DNA of 64,000 bases from Saccharothrix coeruleofusca (GTDB taxonomy: Bacteria > Actinomycetota > Actinomycetes > Mycobacteriales > Pseudonocardiaceae). The translations under genes were made by a program, and so were the position numbers. The first letter of the stretch is position 1. Each line of letters opens with the position of its first letter. This document shows, piece by piece, positions 8,773 to 17,153 of this stretch. The notes beneath the pieces were generated by a model, which saw nothing but the letters and a program-made list of their open reading frames with translations, did no database searches and was not told where the DNA came from. Location: contig NZ_BMRG01000011.1 in NCBI RefSeq assembly GCF_014648515.1, positions 1 to 64,000 of the forward strand, in the 5' to 3' direction.

Positions 8773-8933
8773 TTCACCCCCCGCGCCGCTCCCATTCCGC
8801 CACCAGGCTATCCACGCGCGGAGCCCCTTTGTCCGCACAAAGCGTGCTCCTCCGCCGCGGCGTCCCAAAGAATGAAGTTTCCACGGCAGTTTCCGCAGCC
8901 GAAGAGGCGAATTCTGGATGACCGGTATTTTCC

Positions 8934-8996
8934 TCACTCGGTCGGGCGACCCCCAAGCCGGGTATGCCGCTGTCCTGGCACCGCCAGGCCGGTCAC
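8934..8996 (-). pseudogene. Remnant of a response regulator C-terminus
   Basis: Read on the minus strand, these 21 codons give VTGLAVPGQRHTRLGGRPTE and a stop. This matches the last residues of the response regulator at 3095-3778 (ESGLAVPRRGQAQLGGHPTE), with 11 of 19 aligned residues identical and no length difference. At the DNA level the opening tcactcggtcggg is identical. It begins inside the stop codon of the upstream NB-ARC paralogue, so it marks a recombination junction. Confidence 0.6.
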
Positions 8997-11341
8997 GCGG
9001 GCGGCTCGATCCGCCGCCTCAGCTCCCGCGCCGCCGGGTCGTCGAAGTCGGCGAGCAGCTCCCGCGCCTCGGCCAGCGCGTCGGCGGCCCGCTCACCGTC
9101 CGCGACGGCGGCCAGGTTCACCAGCGCCCGCGCGAGCTGCCACCGGTTGCCCAGCCCGCGCAGCGCGGCCACCGCCATCGCGTGGAACCCCGCCGCGTCG
9201 TGCGGCCGGTCGAGCTGGGCGTACACCTCGCCCACCGCGTCGAACGCCAGCGCCTCCCGCTCCACGTCGCCGAGCCCGCGCTGGAGGGCGGCGGCGCGCT
9301 GGTGCGCCACCAGCGCCCGCTCCGGCCTGCCCGACGCCGCTTCCACGCGGCCGAGCTCCACCAGCCAGAACGCCTCCGCCACCAGGTGCCCGCCGTCGCG
9401 GGCGATGTCCACCGCGGCCCGGATGGCGTCGTGGGCCTCCGGCAGCCGCCCGAGGGCCCGGTGCACCTGGCTCAGGCCGTGCAGCGCGTCGCCCTCGCAG
9501 ATGCGGTCGCCCAGCTCGCGGAACACCTCCAGCGCCCGCCGCAGCCACCGCTCCGCCTCCGCGAACCGCTCCAGCTCGGCCAGCGCCGCCGCGGTGTTGC
9601 CCGCCGAGATGCCGTCCCAGTACCGGTCGCCGGTCTCGACCGCGATGCCCCTGGCCCGCTCGAACGAGGCCAGCGCCTCGGCGGGCCGGTGCTCGCGCAG
9701 GAAGGCGAGGCCGATCGCGTTGGCCGAGGCCAGCACGCCCCGGCGGTCCCCCAGCTCCTGCCGGATGGCCAGCGCGGCGCGGTGCAGCCCGATCCCCTCG
9801 GCCAGCCTGCCGCGCTGCACCTCGGCCTTGCCCAGGCTCTCCAGCACCTGCGCCTCGCCGCCGCGGTCGCCGAGCCCGCGCACCGCGCGCAGCGCGATGC
9901 CCGCGCTGGTCAGCCAGTCGTCGAACCGGTTGGTCTCGGCGAAGTGCGTGCGCAGCACCGCGTGCAGCAGCCAGGCGGCCTCGTCCACGCCGTGCCGCTC
10001 GGCCGCGTGGATCACCGCGACCAGGTTCGCCCACTCCCGCTCCAGCCACGCGGCGGCCTGCTCCCGCGCGGGGAACGCCAGTGGCGTCACCCCGTCGGCG
10101 GGCGGCAGCCGGGGCGTCCTGTCGTGCGGGTGGACCGCGCGGGCCGCCGCGGCGGCGCTGTGCAGGTACCACAGCACCAGCCTGCGGACCGCCGCCGCCG
10201 CGCTGCCCGCGTCCTCCTCCCGGCGGACCTGGTCGACGGCGTAGGCGCGCAGCAGGTCGTGGAACCCGAAGCGGTCCGAGCTGACCCGCTCGACCAGGTG
10301 GACGCCCACCAGGTCGTCCAGCAGCCTGCCCGCCACCCTCGGCTCCACCCCGGCCAGCGCCGCCGCGGCCGCCGGGCCGAACTCCGCGCCGGGGTGCAGG
10401 CCCAGCAGCCGGAACAGCCTGCTCGCGGCGGCGGGCAGCGCGCGGTAGGACCAGGCGAAAACCGTGCGCACGGCGTCCGCGTCGTCGTCCCCGGAGGTCA
10501 GCGCGTCCCACAGCATCGACTCGTCGCGCAGCTCCTCGACCAGGTCCCGCAGCGGTGTGTGCGGGCGGCTGCCCGCCCGCTCGGCGGCGATCCGCAGCGC
10601 CAGGGGCAGCCGCGCGCACAGCCGGGCCAGCTCGCGCAGCTCGTCGGGGTCGTCCGGCGGCCGGTACCCGTCGGTGACCCCGCGCAGCAGCTCGACGGCC
10701 TGCTTCTCGGTCAGCACGTCGAGGCTGAGCCGGTGCGCGCCGTCGCGGGCCACCAGGCCGGACAGGCGGTTGCGGCTGGTGATGACCACCAGGCAGCCCG
10801 CGGTGCCGGGCAGCAGCGGCCGCACCTGGGCGACGCCGGAGGCGTTGTCCAGCAGCACCAGCACGCGACGCCCGGCCAGCAGGGAGCGGTAGGCCGCGGC
10901 GCGCGGCTCCAGGCCGTCCGGGATCAGCTCGGGCGGCACCCGCAGCGCCCGCAGGAAGTCGTCCAGCGCCTGCAGCGGGGTCACCGGCGGGCCGGGGTCG
11001 TAGCCGTGCAGGTTCGCGTAGAGCTGGCCGTCGGGGAAGTCCGCCGCGATGCGGTGCGCCCAGTGCACGGCGAGGGAGGTCTTGCCGACCCCGGCGGTGC
11101 CCGTGACGATGCACGGGCTGACCGAGCGGGACTCGCGCTGCGCGGCCAGTATCCGGTCCAGGTGTTCGAGCTCCTCGGTGCGGTTGACGTAGCCCCGGAC
11201 GTCGGCGGGCAGCTGCCGGGGAGGTGTCCACCGCGCCGGGCGCGGGCCGTGGAAGTGCACGCCGCCGATGACGTCGCGCGCTTGCACGACGTCATCGGCG
11301 GCGCCGGAGAGTTCGTTGCGCCAGTGCGGCTGCTCGGCTAT
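8993..11341 (-). CDS. NB-ARC/TPR STAND ATPase, upstream copy
   Basis: About 782 residues, paralogous to 5539-7890 over the full length. The P-loop GTAGVGKT is at about 81-88, Walker B-like RRVLVLLDNA, sensor VITSRN, LPLALRIAAERA, and a long C-terminal TPR-like region (LRRALEVFRELGDRICEGDA and similar repeats). There is no ATG, GTG or TTG between the DUF6879 stop and the conserved N-terminus IAEQPHWRNELSG; the conserved block begins at an ATA codon (11341-11339), 14 bases after the upstream stop. The nearest canonical upstream starts would overlap the DUF6879 gene extensively. A non-AUG start or translational coupling is inferred. The C-terminal repeats probably recognise a partner or ligand. 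Confidence 0.86.
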   Translation of the reverse strand: MAEQPHWRNELSGAADDVVQARDVIGGVHFHGPRPARWTPPRQLPADVRGYVNRTEELEHLDRILAAQRESRSVSPCIVTGTAGVGKTSLAVHWAHRIAADFPDGQLYANLHGYDPGPPVTPLQALDDFLRALRVPPELIPDGLEPRAAAYRSLLAGRRVLVLLDNASGVAQVRPLLPGTAGCLVVITSRNRLSGLVARDGAHRLSLDVLTEKQAVELLRGVTDGYRPPDDPDELRELARLCARLPLALRIAAERAGSRPHTPLRDLVEELRDESMLWDALTSGDDDADAVRTVFAWSYRALPAAASRLFRLLGLHPGAEFGPAAAAALAGVEPRVAGRLLDDLVGVHLVERVSSDRFGFHDLLRAYAVDQVRREEDAGSAAAAVRRLVLWYLHSAAAAARAVHPHDRTPRLPPADGVTPLAFPAREQAAAWLEREWANLVAVIHAAERHGVDEAAWLLHAVLRTHFAETNRFDDWLTSAGIALRAVRGLGDRGGEAQVLESLGKAEVQRGRLAEGIGLHRAALAIRQELGDRRGVLASANAIGLAFLREHRPAEALASFERARGIAVETGDRYWDGISAGNTAAALAELERFAEAERWLRRALEVFRELGDRICEGDALHGLSQVHRALGRLPEAHDAIRAAVDIARDGGHLVAEAFWLVELGRVEAASGRPERALVAHQRAAALQRGLGDVEREALAFDAVGEVYAQLDRPHDAAGFHAMAVAALRGLGNRWQLARALVNLAAVADGERAADALAEARELLADFDDPAARELRRRIEPPA

Positions 11342-11355
11342 CGGTCCACCACCGC

Positions 11356-11946
11356 CTACGGGCGCTCGCCCGCCACCCGGCGGTCGAAGTAGTCGGCCAC
11401 CGGCTCGCCGTCGGCGTACAACCGCTCGAACACCCCGCGCCACGCCGCCACCTGCTCGTGGTCGCGGGCCGCGACCGCGCCCACGGCCGCGCCCTCGGGG
11501 GTGTAGAGGACCTGGTAGGCGACCCGCTCGTCGATGCCGACCACGTCCACGACCGGACGACCCGCCCGCGCGAGGCTGGTCGCGTCCACGACCCGGATGC
11601 GCTCACCCAGCTCGGCCCGCTGCCGCAGGGAGTGCAGCTCCCACAGCACGTAGCCGGCCAGCGGCTCCTCCACCACCCGCACGCGGCGGAGGGTCACGCC
11701 GTGCTCGGCGACCCGCCGCTGGTGCTCCCGCTGCTCGTCGCGGCGCCGCTCGATCAGCTCCAGGGCGCGCTCCCAGTCGCCCGCCGCGAAGGCGTCGTAA
11801 CTGGGGTCGTCCTCTTCCACGAAAACCTGCGTCCGCTCGATCTTCCAGCAGTCGGCCGCGCCCACCGCCCAGAAGTAGCGGTCGAAGTCGTCGGAGTACT
11901 CGTCCAGCGAAAGCCGCTCACCGATGACCCCGGCCGCCTCACCCAT
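11356..11946 (-). CDS. DUF6879-like protein, upstream copy
   Basis: A 196-residue paralogue of 7903-8505. It shares RLSLDEYSDDFDR, CWKIERTQVFVEE, LRRVRVVEEPLAGYVLWEL and RVAYQVLYTPEG. The ATG at 11946 overlaps the stop of the small upstream gene (TGATG); a GTG one codon earlier is possible. The function is unknown, but conservation in both cassettes suggests it works with the NB-ARC protein. Confidence 0.82.
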   Translation of the reverse strand: MGEAAGVIGERLSLDEYSDDFDRYFWAVGAADCWKIERTQVFVEEDDPSYDAFAAGDWERALELIERRRDEQREHQRRVAEHGVTLRRVRVVEEPLAGYVLWELHSLRQRAELGERIRVVDATSLARAGRPVVDVVGIDERVAYQVLYTPEGAAVGAVAARDHEQVAAWRGVFERLYADGEPVADYFDRRVAGERP

Positions 11947-12209
11947 CACGTGTCACCGGCTTTCGCGGCCCGGAACATAGCACCGGGAATGACCACCAGC
12001 CGTTCACCGATGCCGATGTTCACCCCATCAGGAAGATTCCCGGCGTAGCGCGTGGTGAGGTCGTGCCCGATCACCGCGACATCGCCGTTGTCCAGTTCCC
12101 AGATGTCCGGGCAGGTCTTGGTGTTGTTGCACCGCTCCCGCCCGCCCCCCGCGCCGACCAGCGGGCGACTGAAGATCGCCGAAGGATCTGCTTTCCACGA
12201 AAATTCCAT
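11946..12209 (-). CDS. Small WELDNGDVAVIG-family protein, intact copy
   Basis: An 87-residue cytoplasmic protein, MEFSWKADPSAIF..., with the conserved core TCPDIWELDNGDVAVIGHDL and a C-terminal ERLVVIPGAMF. The ATG at 12209 is preceded by a G-rich GGGGG Shine-Dalgarno. It is the first gene of the upstream cassette. Similar small proteins are seen next to DUF6879 genes in other actinomycetes, from memory of the family. It may be a regulatory partner or sensor; no enzyme motif is visible. Confidence 0.78.
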   Translation of the reverse strand: MEFSWKADPSAIFSRPLVGAGGGRERCNNTKTCPDIWELDNGDVAVIGHDLTTRYAGNLPDGVNIGIGERLVVIPGAMFRAAKAGDT

Positions 12210-12442
12210 GCCAACCCCCTGTGCGGTGCACGACATCCCATCCCAGGGTATTGCCGCTCATCGCGGACACCCCCCACGGAGTGCGGAGAAACGCCGTTTC
12301 ACTCTCCCGTAGCAGAGGTTGACCCGATATTTCAGATAAATCCCCTCGCGATCACCCGCAGTGAGAGTCTTTTCGCCGCTGCGCCCCCGGTCCAGGGGCC
12401 GTCGAGGCGGTACCCGCGGTATCTTCCGCCACCCCCTGTAAA

Positions 12443-12946
12443 TCAGGAGCGTCCCGGTTCCGGTTCCGGTCCCGGTTCCGCGAGCAGCACCGCGTACCCG
12501 TCCCGGTCCTCCCGCCTGATCAGCCCGACGCGCTCGGCGACGCGGATCGCGGCGGCGTTCCACGGCCGGGTCTCCACCAGCACCGGCCAGTCCGGACGCG
12601 CCTCCCGGGCCGCCGCGACAGCCTCCCGCGCCACTTCCGTCGCGATGCCCTTCCCCCAGTGGGCGGGTGACACCCGGTAGTAGAGGTTCCAGCAGCGGCG
12701 GCCGTGCCAGAGCTTGGGCTGCACGCCGCCGAAGCCCACGATCTCGCCGTGAAGCAGGACGGTCCAATAGCCGAGCTCCCCGCGCTCCCACACGTCGGTG
12801 AACGCGGAGAGGTAGCGGGCAGAGGCCACGACGTCCGGGGTGCGCTCCGGCCGCAGGGCCGCTTCGAGCGCGACGAAGGCGTCCAGGTCGTCCACGCTGA
12901 CGCGACGCAAGCGCAAGCGGGCGGTGGTCCGTTCCGCAGCGGGCAC
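12443..12946 (-). CDS. GNAT-family N-acetyltransferase (RimJ/RimL type)
   Basis: A 167-residue acetyltransferase. The N-terminal strand RTTARLRLRRVSVDDLDAFV is typical of RimJ/RimL-like enzymes, and the acetyl-CoA loop region reads VSPAHWGKGIATEVAREAV. The late motif NAAAIRVAERVGL is also canonical. The start is the GTG at 12946; no clear Shine-Dalgarno is visible. The C-terminus is a PEPEPG low-complexity tail. A truncated duplicate lies at 14412-14692. The substrate is unknown. Confidence 0.86.
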   Translation of the reverse strand: MPAAERTTARLRLRRVSVDDLDAFVALEAALRPERTPDVVASARYLSAFTDVWERGELGYWTVLLHGEIVGFGGVQPKLWHGRRCWNLYYRVSPAHWGKGIATEVAREAVAAAREARPDWPVLVETRPWNAAAIRVAERVGLIRREDRDGYAVLLAEPGPEPEPGRS

Positions 12947-13013
12947 GGGGGAGAAGCTAGCGACAAGGCAGTGAAGTCAAGGGATGGGCGCGGCTGTCCA
13001 GCCGGTTGGCACG

Positions 13014-13405
13014 GGCAACGGAGTCCTTGCCAGAACGGTGCCGACCAAGAGCACCGCACAGTAAGAACTCCGTTGAACGTCCGGTCTGCCATCACCCGCA
13101 CGATCGCTGTGGCCGGGAGCCGGTCAGACCAGGGTGCGGGACCTGCCGCCCCAGGTCGTGATCTACCTCCTGCTGGCCGGCCTGCCCTGGACACGGTGGC
13201 ACGGCATGCTGGTCCGCGCGATCGACGGCACCACTTTGACCGTGCCCGACACACCGGCCGTGCCGACCCGCCGACCAAGCAGCGGGGCAACCACTGCGGC
13301 ACCGGCTACCCACAGCTCCGCCTGGTGGCCTGCGGCACCCGCACCCTGATCGACGCGGTGTTCGGCCCCAGCACCACCGGCGAGACCACCTACGCGGCTG
13401 CTTGA
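13014..13405 (+). mobile_element. IS4-like transposase remnant
   Basis: A decayed insertion sequence. An inverted repeat (caacggagt at 13015-13023, actccgttg at 13067-13075) forms one end. Broken transposase fragments follow in different frames: VRDLPPQVVIYLLLAGL, then AIDGTTLTVPDTPA (DDE-type IS4 motif), then KQRGNHCGTGYPQLRLV and GTRTLIDAVFG. Internal deletions and frame changes make it non-functional. Its position between the two GNAT copies suggests it helped to create that duplication. Confidence 0.72.
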
Positions 13406-13484
13406 CGACATCGCGGATCACCAGCTGAGTCGGCAACCGAGACCTCGCCGCCGACGCTGGTGGCTCCCTGCAACGATGGCGGCC

Positions 13485-14225
13485 ATGGTGAGCTTCCACG
13501 CGCGGTACGTGTCCGGTGATCCCGACGACGTATGGCGCGACCTGCGCGGTCTTGGCCTGCGGGTCTTCGACGCCCCGTACCGCGAGGACGCCGAGGCGGT
13601 GGCGCGCGAGTTCGCCGACCGCGCCCGCAGGAACGTCGAGACGCTCGTTGAGCGGCTGCAGGCGCGAGGCTTCCGTGCGCAGGAGAACGACGACGAGAGG
13701 ACGCCGTGCCGCGCCCACGTTCCCCCGTCACCGGGCGCGCCCGCGCTGGCCGACTGGCTGGAGGTGACGTTCGCGCCGTTCCCGATGACGATCAGCGCGT
13801 GGATCCGGCAGGTGGGCGATGTGTGGCTCGTCGGGGAGTTGCCGGGTTGGCCGGCCAGCGTGCTCGCGGATCCGTTGGTGGTGCAGTTCGAGTGGGCTGA
13901 GCGGGGCGGCTCGCGCTCCTACTACGAGGCCGAGCACGCCGCGTACCTCAAGGACACCGCGCACCGGGACGCCGGCATCCCGTTCAAGCTCGACTACGCG
14001 CCCGACGAACTTCACAAGGCGAACATCAGCGGCGACGCGCCTTACGGCATCGACCTGCCCGGCCCCGGAATCGACGGCAAGGTGGGGCCCGCGATCTGGT
14101 TCGTCGACGATCTCAACACCGCGTTCGCCGCCGGCGGCTTTCCCGGTGCGCTGTGGGACGAGGGCTACCAGGAGCCGCCCGCCGGATTGCGTGAGTCGCT
14201 CGCCGCAGGACTGCTGCGGCTGTGA
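13485..14225 (+). CDS. Conserved hypothetical protein
   Basis: A soluble protein of 246 residues beginning MVSFHARYVSGDPDDVWRDL; an ATG nine bases earlier (13476) is equally possible because neither has a clear Shine-Dalgarno. Composition is acidic and globular, with no signal peptide or membrane helix. Stretches such as FEWAERGGSRSYYEAEHAAYL and GPAIWFVDDLNTAFAAGGF give no confident family. It sits in the scarred region between an IS remnant and a GNAT pseudogene, so it may be accessory. Confidence 0.72.
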   Translation: MVSFHARYVSGDPDDVWRDLRGLGLRVFDAPYREDAEAVAREFADRARRNVETLVERLQARGFRAQENDDERTPCRAHVPPSPGAPALADWLEVTFAPFPMTISAWIRQVGDVWLVGELPGWPASVLADPLVVQFEWAERGGSRSYYEAEHAAYLKDTAHRDAGIPFKLDYAPDELHKANISGDAPYGIDLPGPGIDGKVGPAIWFVDDLNTAFAAGGFPGALWDEGYQEPPAGLRESLAAGLLRL

Positions 14226-14411
14226 GGCCGCCAGACGGATGACCGGTCAGACCCGGTTGACTCATTCGGTTTTTCGTCCGCGCGCACCGCAACTACCACA
14301 GCCAGGACTGCCGGGCGGGTCGGTACTGGGGGCCGGGCGCCACCATCACCATCTCCGCGCGGAATCCCGCACACGTGGGACTGGGCGGACCGTCTGGATC
14401 CCTTCGCCTGG

Positions 14412-14692
14412 AGGTTCCAGCAGCGGCGGCCGTGCCAGAGCTTGGGCTGCACGCCGCCGAAGCCCATGACCTCGCCGTGGAGCAGGACGGTCCAATAGCC
14501 GAGCTCCCCGCGCTCCCACACATCGGTGAACGCGGAGAGATAGCGGGCGGAGACCACGGCATCCGGGGTCCGCTCCGGCCGCAGGGACGCTTCGAGCGCC
14601 ACGAAGGCGTCCAGATCGGCCATGCTCACGCGACGCAGGCAAGCGGGCAGTGGTCCGTTCCACAGCGGGCACGAGGGAGAAGCTAGCCGATG
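14412..14692 (-). pseudogene. Truncated and frameshifted copy of the GNAT gene
   Basis: About 280 bp closely match the 5' half of the GNAT gene at 12443-12946 (SARYLSAFTDVWERGELGYW and FGGVQPKLWHGRRCWNL are preserved). A 2-bp deletion near codon 12 shifts the frame. Homology stops abruptly inside CWNL, so the acetyl-CoA binding half is missing. It is a non-functional duplicate. Confidence 0.85.
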
Positions 14693-14998
14693 CTTCCACG
14701 AGGGCCCGCATGACGTCGGAGGGACATGCGGACTGACTTGGACTGCTCTGACAGGCGACTGCCGACTCGATGCTGTCACGACTGATCGACACCCCGATTA
14801 GTGATCAGGACAAACCACTAGCCGTGGTGGCCACCGTCCTCCAGGGTGCGAATGGTGGTGATGCGGCCGTCTTTGATCGCGTTGATCTCGATCTGCGCTA
14901 GAGTCGGGAACCAGTCACAGGTGACCGGCGTCGATGGAGGAAGTAACAGGTCTAACGACGGTGCCATGCTGGCTTGAGAGCGGAGTCTACAGGGGGTC
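14693..14998. other. Intergenic stretch with no supported gene
   Basis: About 300 bases of lower GC. On the minus strand, 14818-14905 can be read as the C-terminal fragment IEINAIKDGRITTIRTLED, which resembles the tail of SnoaL/NTF2-like proteins, but no upstream body is present. The promoter of the type VII-like gene presumably lies at the right end. Confidence 0.4.
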
Positions 14999-15403
14999 GT
15001 GGTGACGTTAGAGGGCGCGTGGAGTGCGCAATCCATGCAGGCTATGGCAGCGAACATGCGCGGTCTGAAGCAGGCGGCCGAGTCGGGGTCATTCGCGATC
15101 AGCGAATCCGGAGCCCAGGCGTACATCAAAGCCATCGAAGATGCCCAGTCGAGCATCACCGAACTCGATGCGAAGCTCTACCTGCTCACGACCGAGACGA
15201 AGTTGGGGGCCAGTCCTGACTCCAAGTCAATGAGTCGTTACAACCTCGAAAGCGCCACTGGCGGAACAGGCACCAGCGGCATCATTCCAGCGATCGACCA
15301 ACTGAAGACGGCACTGGAAGACGCCAAGATCGCCATGCGAAAGGCCGTCGAGAACTACCGAGCGGTCGATGATGCCGCTGCCAATAATTACAAGAGCTAC
15401 TGA
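14999..15403 (+). CDS. Type VII secretion substrate-like protein
   Basis: A 134-residue, mostly helical protein. The C-terminal part AMRKAVENYRAVDDAAANNY carries a YxxxD motif (YRAVD), the export signal seen in ESX/type VII substrates. No classical signal peptide is present. The GTG at 14999 or the next GTG at 15002 is the start; GGGGG lies 3-8 bases upstream. GC content is clearly lower than in the flanking genes, suggesting recent acquisition. The next gene encodes a DUF3558 lipoprotein one base downstream, so the two are an operon. Confidence 0.65.
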   Translation: MVTLEGAWSAQSMQAMAANMRGLKQAAESGSFAISESGAQAYIKAIEDAQSSITELDAKLYLLTTETKLGASPDSKSMSRYNLESATGGTGTSGIIPAIDQLKTALEDAKIAMRKAVENYRAVDDAAANNYKSY

Positions 15404-15404
15404 A

Positions 15405-15968
15405 GTGGGTGTGCAGTTGCCGAAGCGTCCGGTACTCAGAGCCGTTATAACGATCGCTTCCAGCGGCCTGCTGCTAATAGCCTGCTCGGGTGAAACCGGC
15501 AGGCCAACGCCTGCCACGAGCACTGCTACCACAAGCACATCCGAGAAAACGACTAGTTCTAATCCGACTTCGAGAAGCACAGGGGATTCGCTCGCCAATT
15601 TCGATGCTTGTGCCGCGCTCAATTCCGTAGCGGGTCAGTTCAGCCTCACAAACATCGCGGAGGATGGGGAGTTGGAGTGCGCGGCCTCCGCCCCAGGACC
15701 GTCAGCCGCCAGGTTGAAGGCGTTCCCCGACATCGGTGTCGACGGAGGCACTCTGGCCCCGAATGCGGAGGTGTCGAAAACCAAGATTGGTACGCGTGAG
15801 GCAAGGCTGATCAGCAAAGCTTTTTCCAGCACAGCCTGCGCTGTGACGATGGAGGTGACATCCACTTCGCGCGTTGACGTCGTGGTGTCCGACAACTCAT
15901 CCCTGGAAGAGGCGTGCGAGGCCGCGACGAACATCGCCACCGCCATCGAGCCGAGACTGCCGAAGTGA
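15405..15968 (+). CDS. DUF3558-family lipoprotein
   Basis: About 187 residues. A short positive N-terminus is followed by the hydrophobic stretch AVITIASSGLLLIAC, whose LIAC is a lipobox, then a Ser/Thr-rich linker (TSTATTSTSEKTTSSNPTS). The folded domain begins FDACAALNSVAGQFSL, typical of DUF3558, with paired cysteines later. It is predicted to be anchored on the outer face of the membrane. The start is the GTG at 15405 or 15411. Co-localised with the type VII-like gene upstream and of similarly low GC. Confidence 0.8.
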   Translation: MGVQLPKRPVLRAVITIASSGLLLIACSGETGRPTPATSTATTSTSEKTTSSNPTSRSTGDSLANFDACAALNSVAGQFSLTNIAEDGELECAASAPGPSAARLKAFPDIGVDGGTLAPNAEVSKTKIGTREARLISKAFSSTACAVTMEVTSTSRVDVVVSDNSSLEEACEAATNIATAIEPRLPK

Positions 15969-16004
15969 CATCGGGAATCGGTCGCGGTCCCTCCGGACAA
16001 GTGG

Positions 16005-17153
16005 TCAGCGGACGCGGACTCCCTTCCGCCACACCGCGTGCGTCAGCGGCACTCCCGGCCGGTACGCGAGGTGGGTGACCGAAGGCGCGTCGAGCACGTG
16101 CACGTCCGCCCGCGCGCCGGGGGCGAGGTGGCCCACGTCGGTGCGGCGCAGCGCCTTCGCGCCGCCGAGGGTGGCGGCTGTGACGGCCTCCTCCACGGTC
16201 ATCCGCAACTGGAGCACGGCGGTGGCGACGCAGAACGCCATGGACGTGGTGTAGGAGCTGCCGGGGTTGCAGTTCGACGCCAGCGCCACGGTCGCGCCCG
16301 CGTCCAGCAGGCGGCGGGCGGGGGCCGGAGCCTGGCGGGTGGACAGGTCGCAGGCGGGCAGCAGGGTGGCGACGGTGCCGGAGTCCGCCAGGGCGTCCAC
16401 GTCGGCGGCGGACAGGTACGTGCAGTGGTCGACGCTGGCCGCGCCCACCTCCACGGCGAGACGTACGCCGGGGCCCTCGCCGAGCTGGTTGCCGTGCACG
16501 CGCAGGCCCAACCCCTTGGCGGCGGCGGCCTTGAGCACCGCGCGGGACTGGTCCTCGTCGAACGCGCCGGTCTCGCAGAACACGTCGGCCCAGCGCGCGT
16601 GCGGGGCCACCGCGTCGAGCATCTCGCCGCACACCAGGGACACGTACTCGTCGGGGTCCGCGCCGGGCGGGACGAGGTGCGCGCCCAGGAAGGTGACTTC
16701 GTCGGCGTGCTCGGCCGCGATCCGGGCGGAGCGCAGCTCGTCGGCGACGGTCAGGCCGTAGCCGGTCTTGGTCTCCACGCAGGTGGTGCCCTGGGCGGCG
16801 GCCTCGGCGACGTGGCGGCGCAGGGTCGCGGCCAGTTCGGCGTCCGTGGCGGCGCGGGTGGCGGCGACGGTGACCGCGATCCCGCCCGCCGTGTAGGGCT
16901 GCCCCGCCATGCGGGCCTCGAACTCGGCGGTGCGGTCGCCCGCGAAGAGCAGGTGGGTGTGGCTGTCGACCCAGCCGGGCAGCACGGCCCGGCCCTCGAC
17001 GTCCACGCGCTGGTCGGCGGGCGGGGCGGCACTCGCCGACCCCACCCAGGAGACGTGGCCGTCGATCAGGACGAGAGCGGCGTCGGTGAGCCGACCCAGG
17101 TCCGGGTCGTTGGTGGTCAGCTCACCGATGCCGGTGATCAGGGTGCTGGTCAC
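16005..17153 (-). CDS. hutI: Imidazolonepropionase
   Basis: A 382-residue metal-dependent amidohydrolase that opens imidazolone-5-propionate to N-formimino-L-glutamate in histidine degradation. The metal site is visible in [12 protein letters not shown], with [20 protein letters not shown] and [12 protein letters not shown] as further family blocks. The GTG at 17153 overlaps the DUF397 stop (GTGA). The gene is separated from the rest of the hut operon by an XRE-DUF397 pair on the same strand and is probably read through from it. Confidence 0.95.
   Translation of the reverse strand: MTSTLITGIGELTTNDPDLGRLTDAALVLIDGHVSWVGSASAAPPADQRVDVEGRAVLPGWVDSHTHLLFAGDRTAEFEARMAGQPYTAGGIAVTVAATRAATDAELAATLRRHVAEAAAQGTTCVETKTGYGLTVADELRSARIAAEHADEVTFLGAHLVPPGADPDEYVSLVCGEMLDAVAPHARWADVFCETGAFDEDQSRAVLKAAAAKGLGLRVHGNQLGEGPGVRLAVEVGAASVDHCTYLSAADVDALADSGTVATLLPACDLSTRQAPAPARRLLDAGATVALASNCNPGSSYTTSMAFCVATAVLQLRMTVEEAVTAATLGGAKALRRTDVGHLAPGARADVHVLDAPSVTHLAYRPGVPLTHAVWRKGVRVR

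Larger units (their letters stand above)
5539..12209. repeat. Tandem duplication of a three-gene NB-ARC cassette
   Basis: Two copies of the same gene order lie head to tail on the minus strand: small WELDNGDVAVIG protein, DUF6879-like protein, NB-ARC/TPR ATPase. The upstream copy is 8993-12209 and the downstream copy 5539-8772. All three products are similar copy to copy, and gene spacing is nearly the same. Divergence is well advanced and mostly synonymous in the conserved parts, so both copies were under selection after duplication. Confidence 0.85.

Noticed and set aside
5728-10284. A very long plus-strand open frame across the NB-ARC genes
   Set aside because: It is antisense to two genes with clear P-loop and TPR motifs, its translation is Arg/Pro/Ala/Gly-rich without any domain, and such mirror frames are expected at this GC content.
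14818-15159. A minus-strand frame ending IKDGRITTIRTLED
   Set aside because: Only the last 30 codons resemble a SnoaL/NTF2-like tail; the rest is antisense to the type VII-like gene. Kept as a note, not as a gene.
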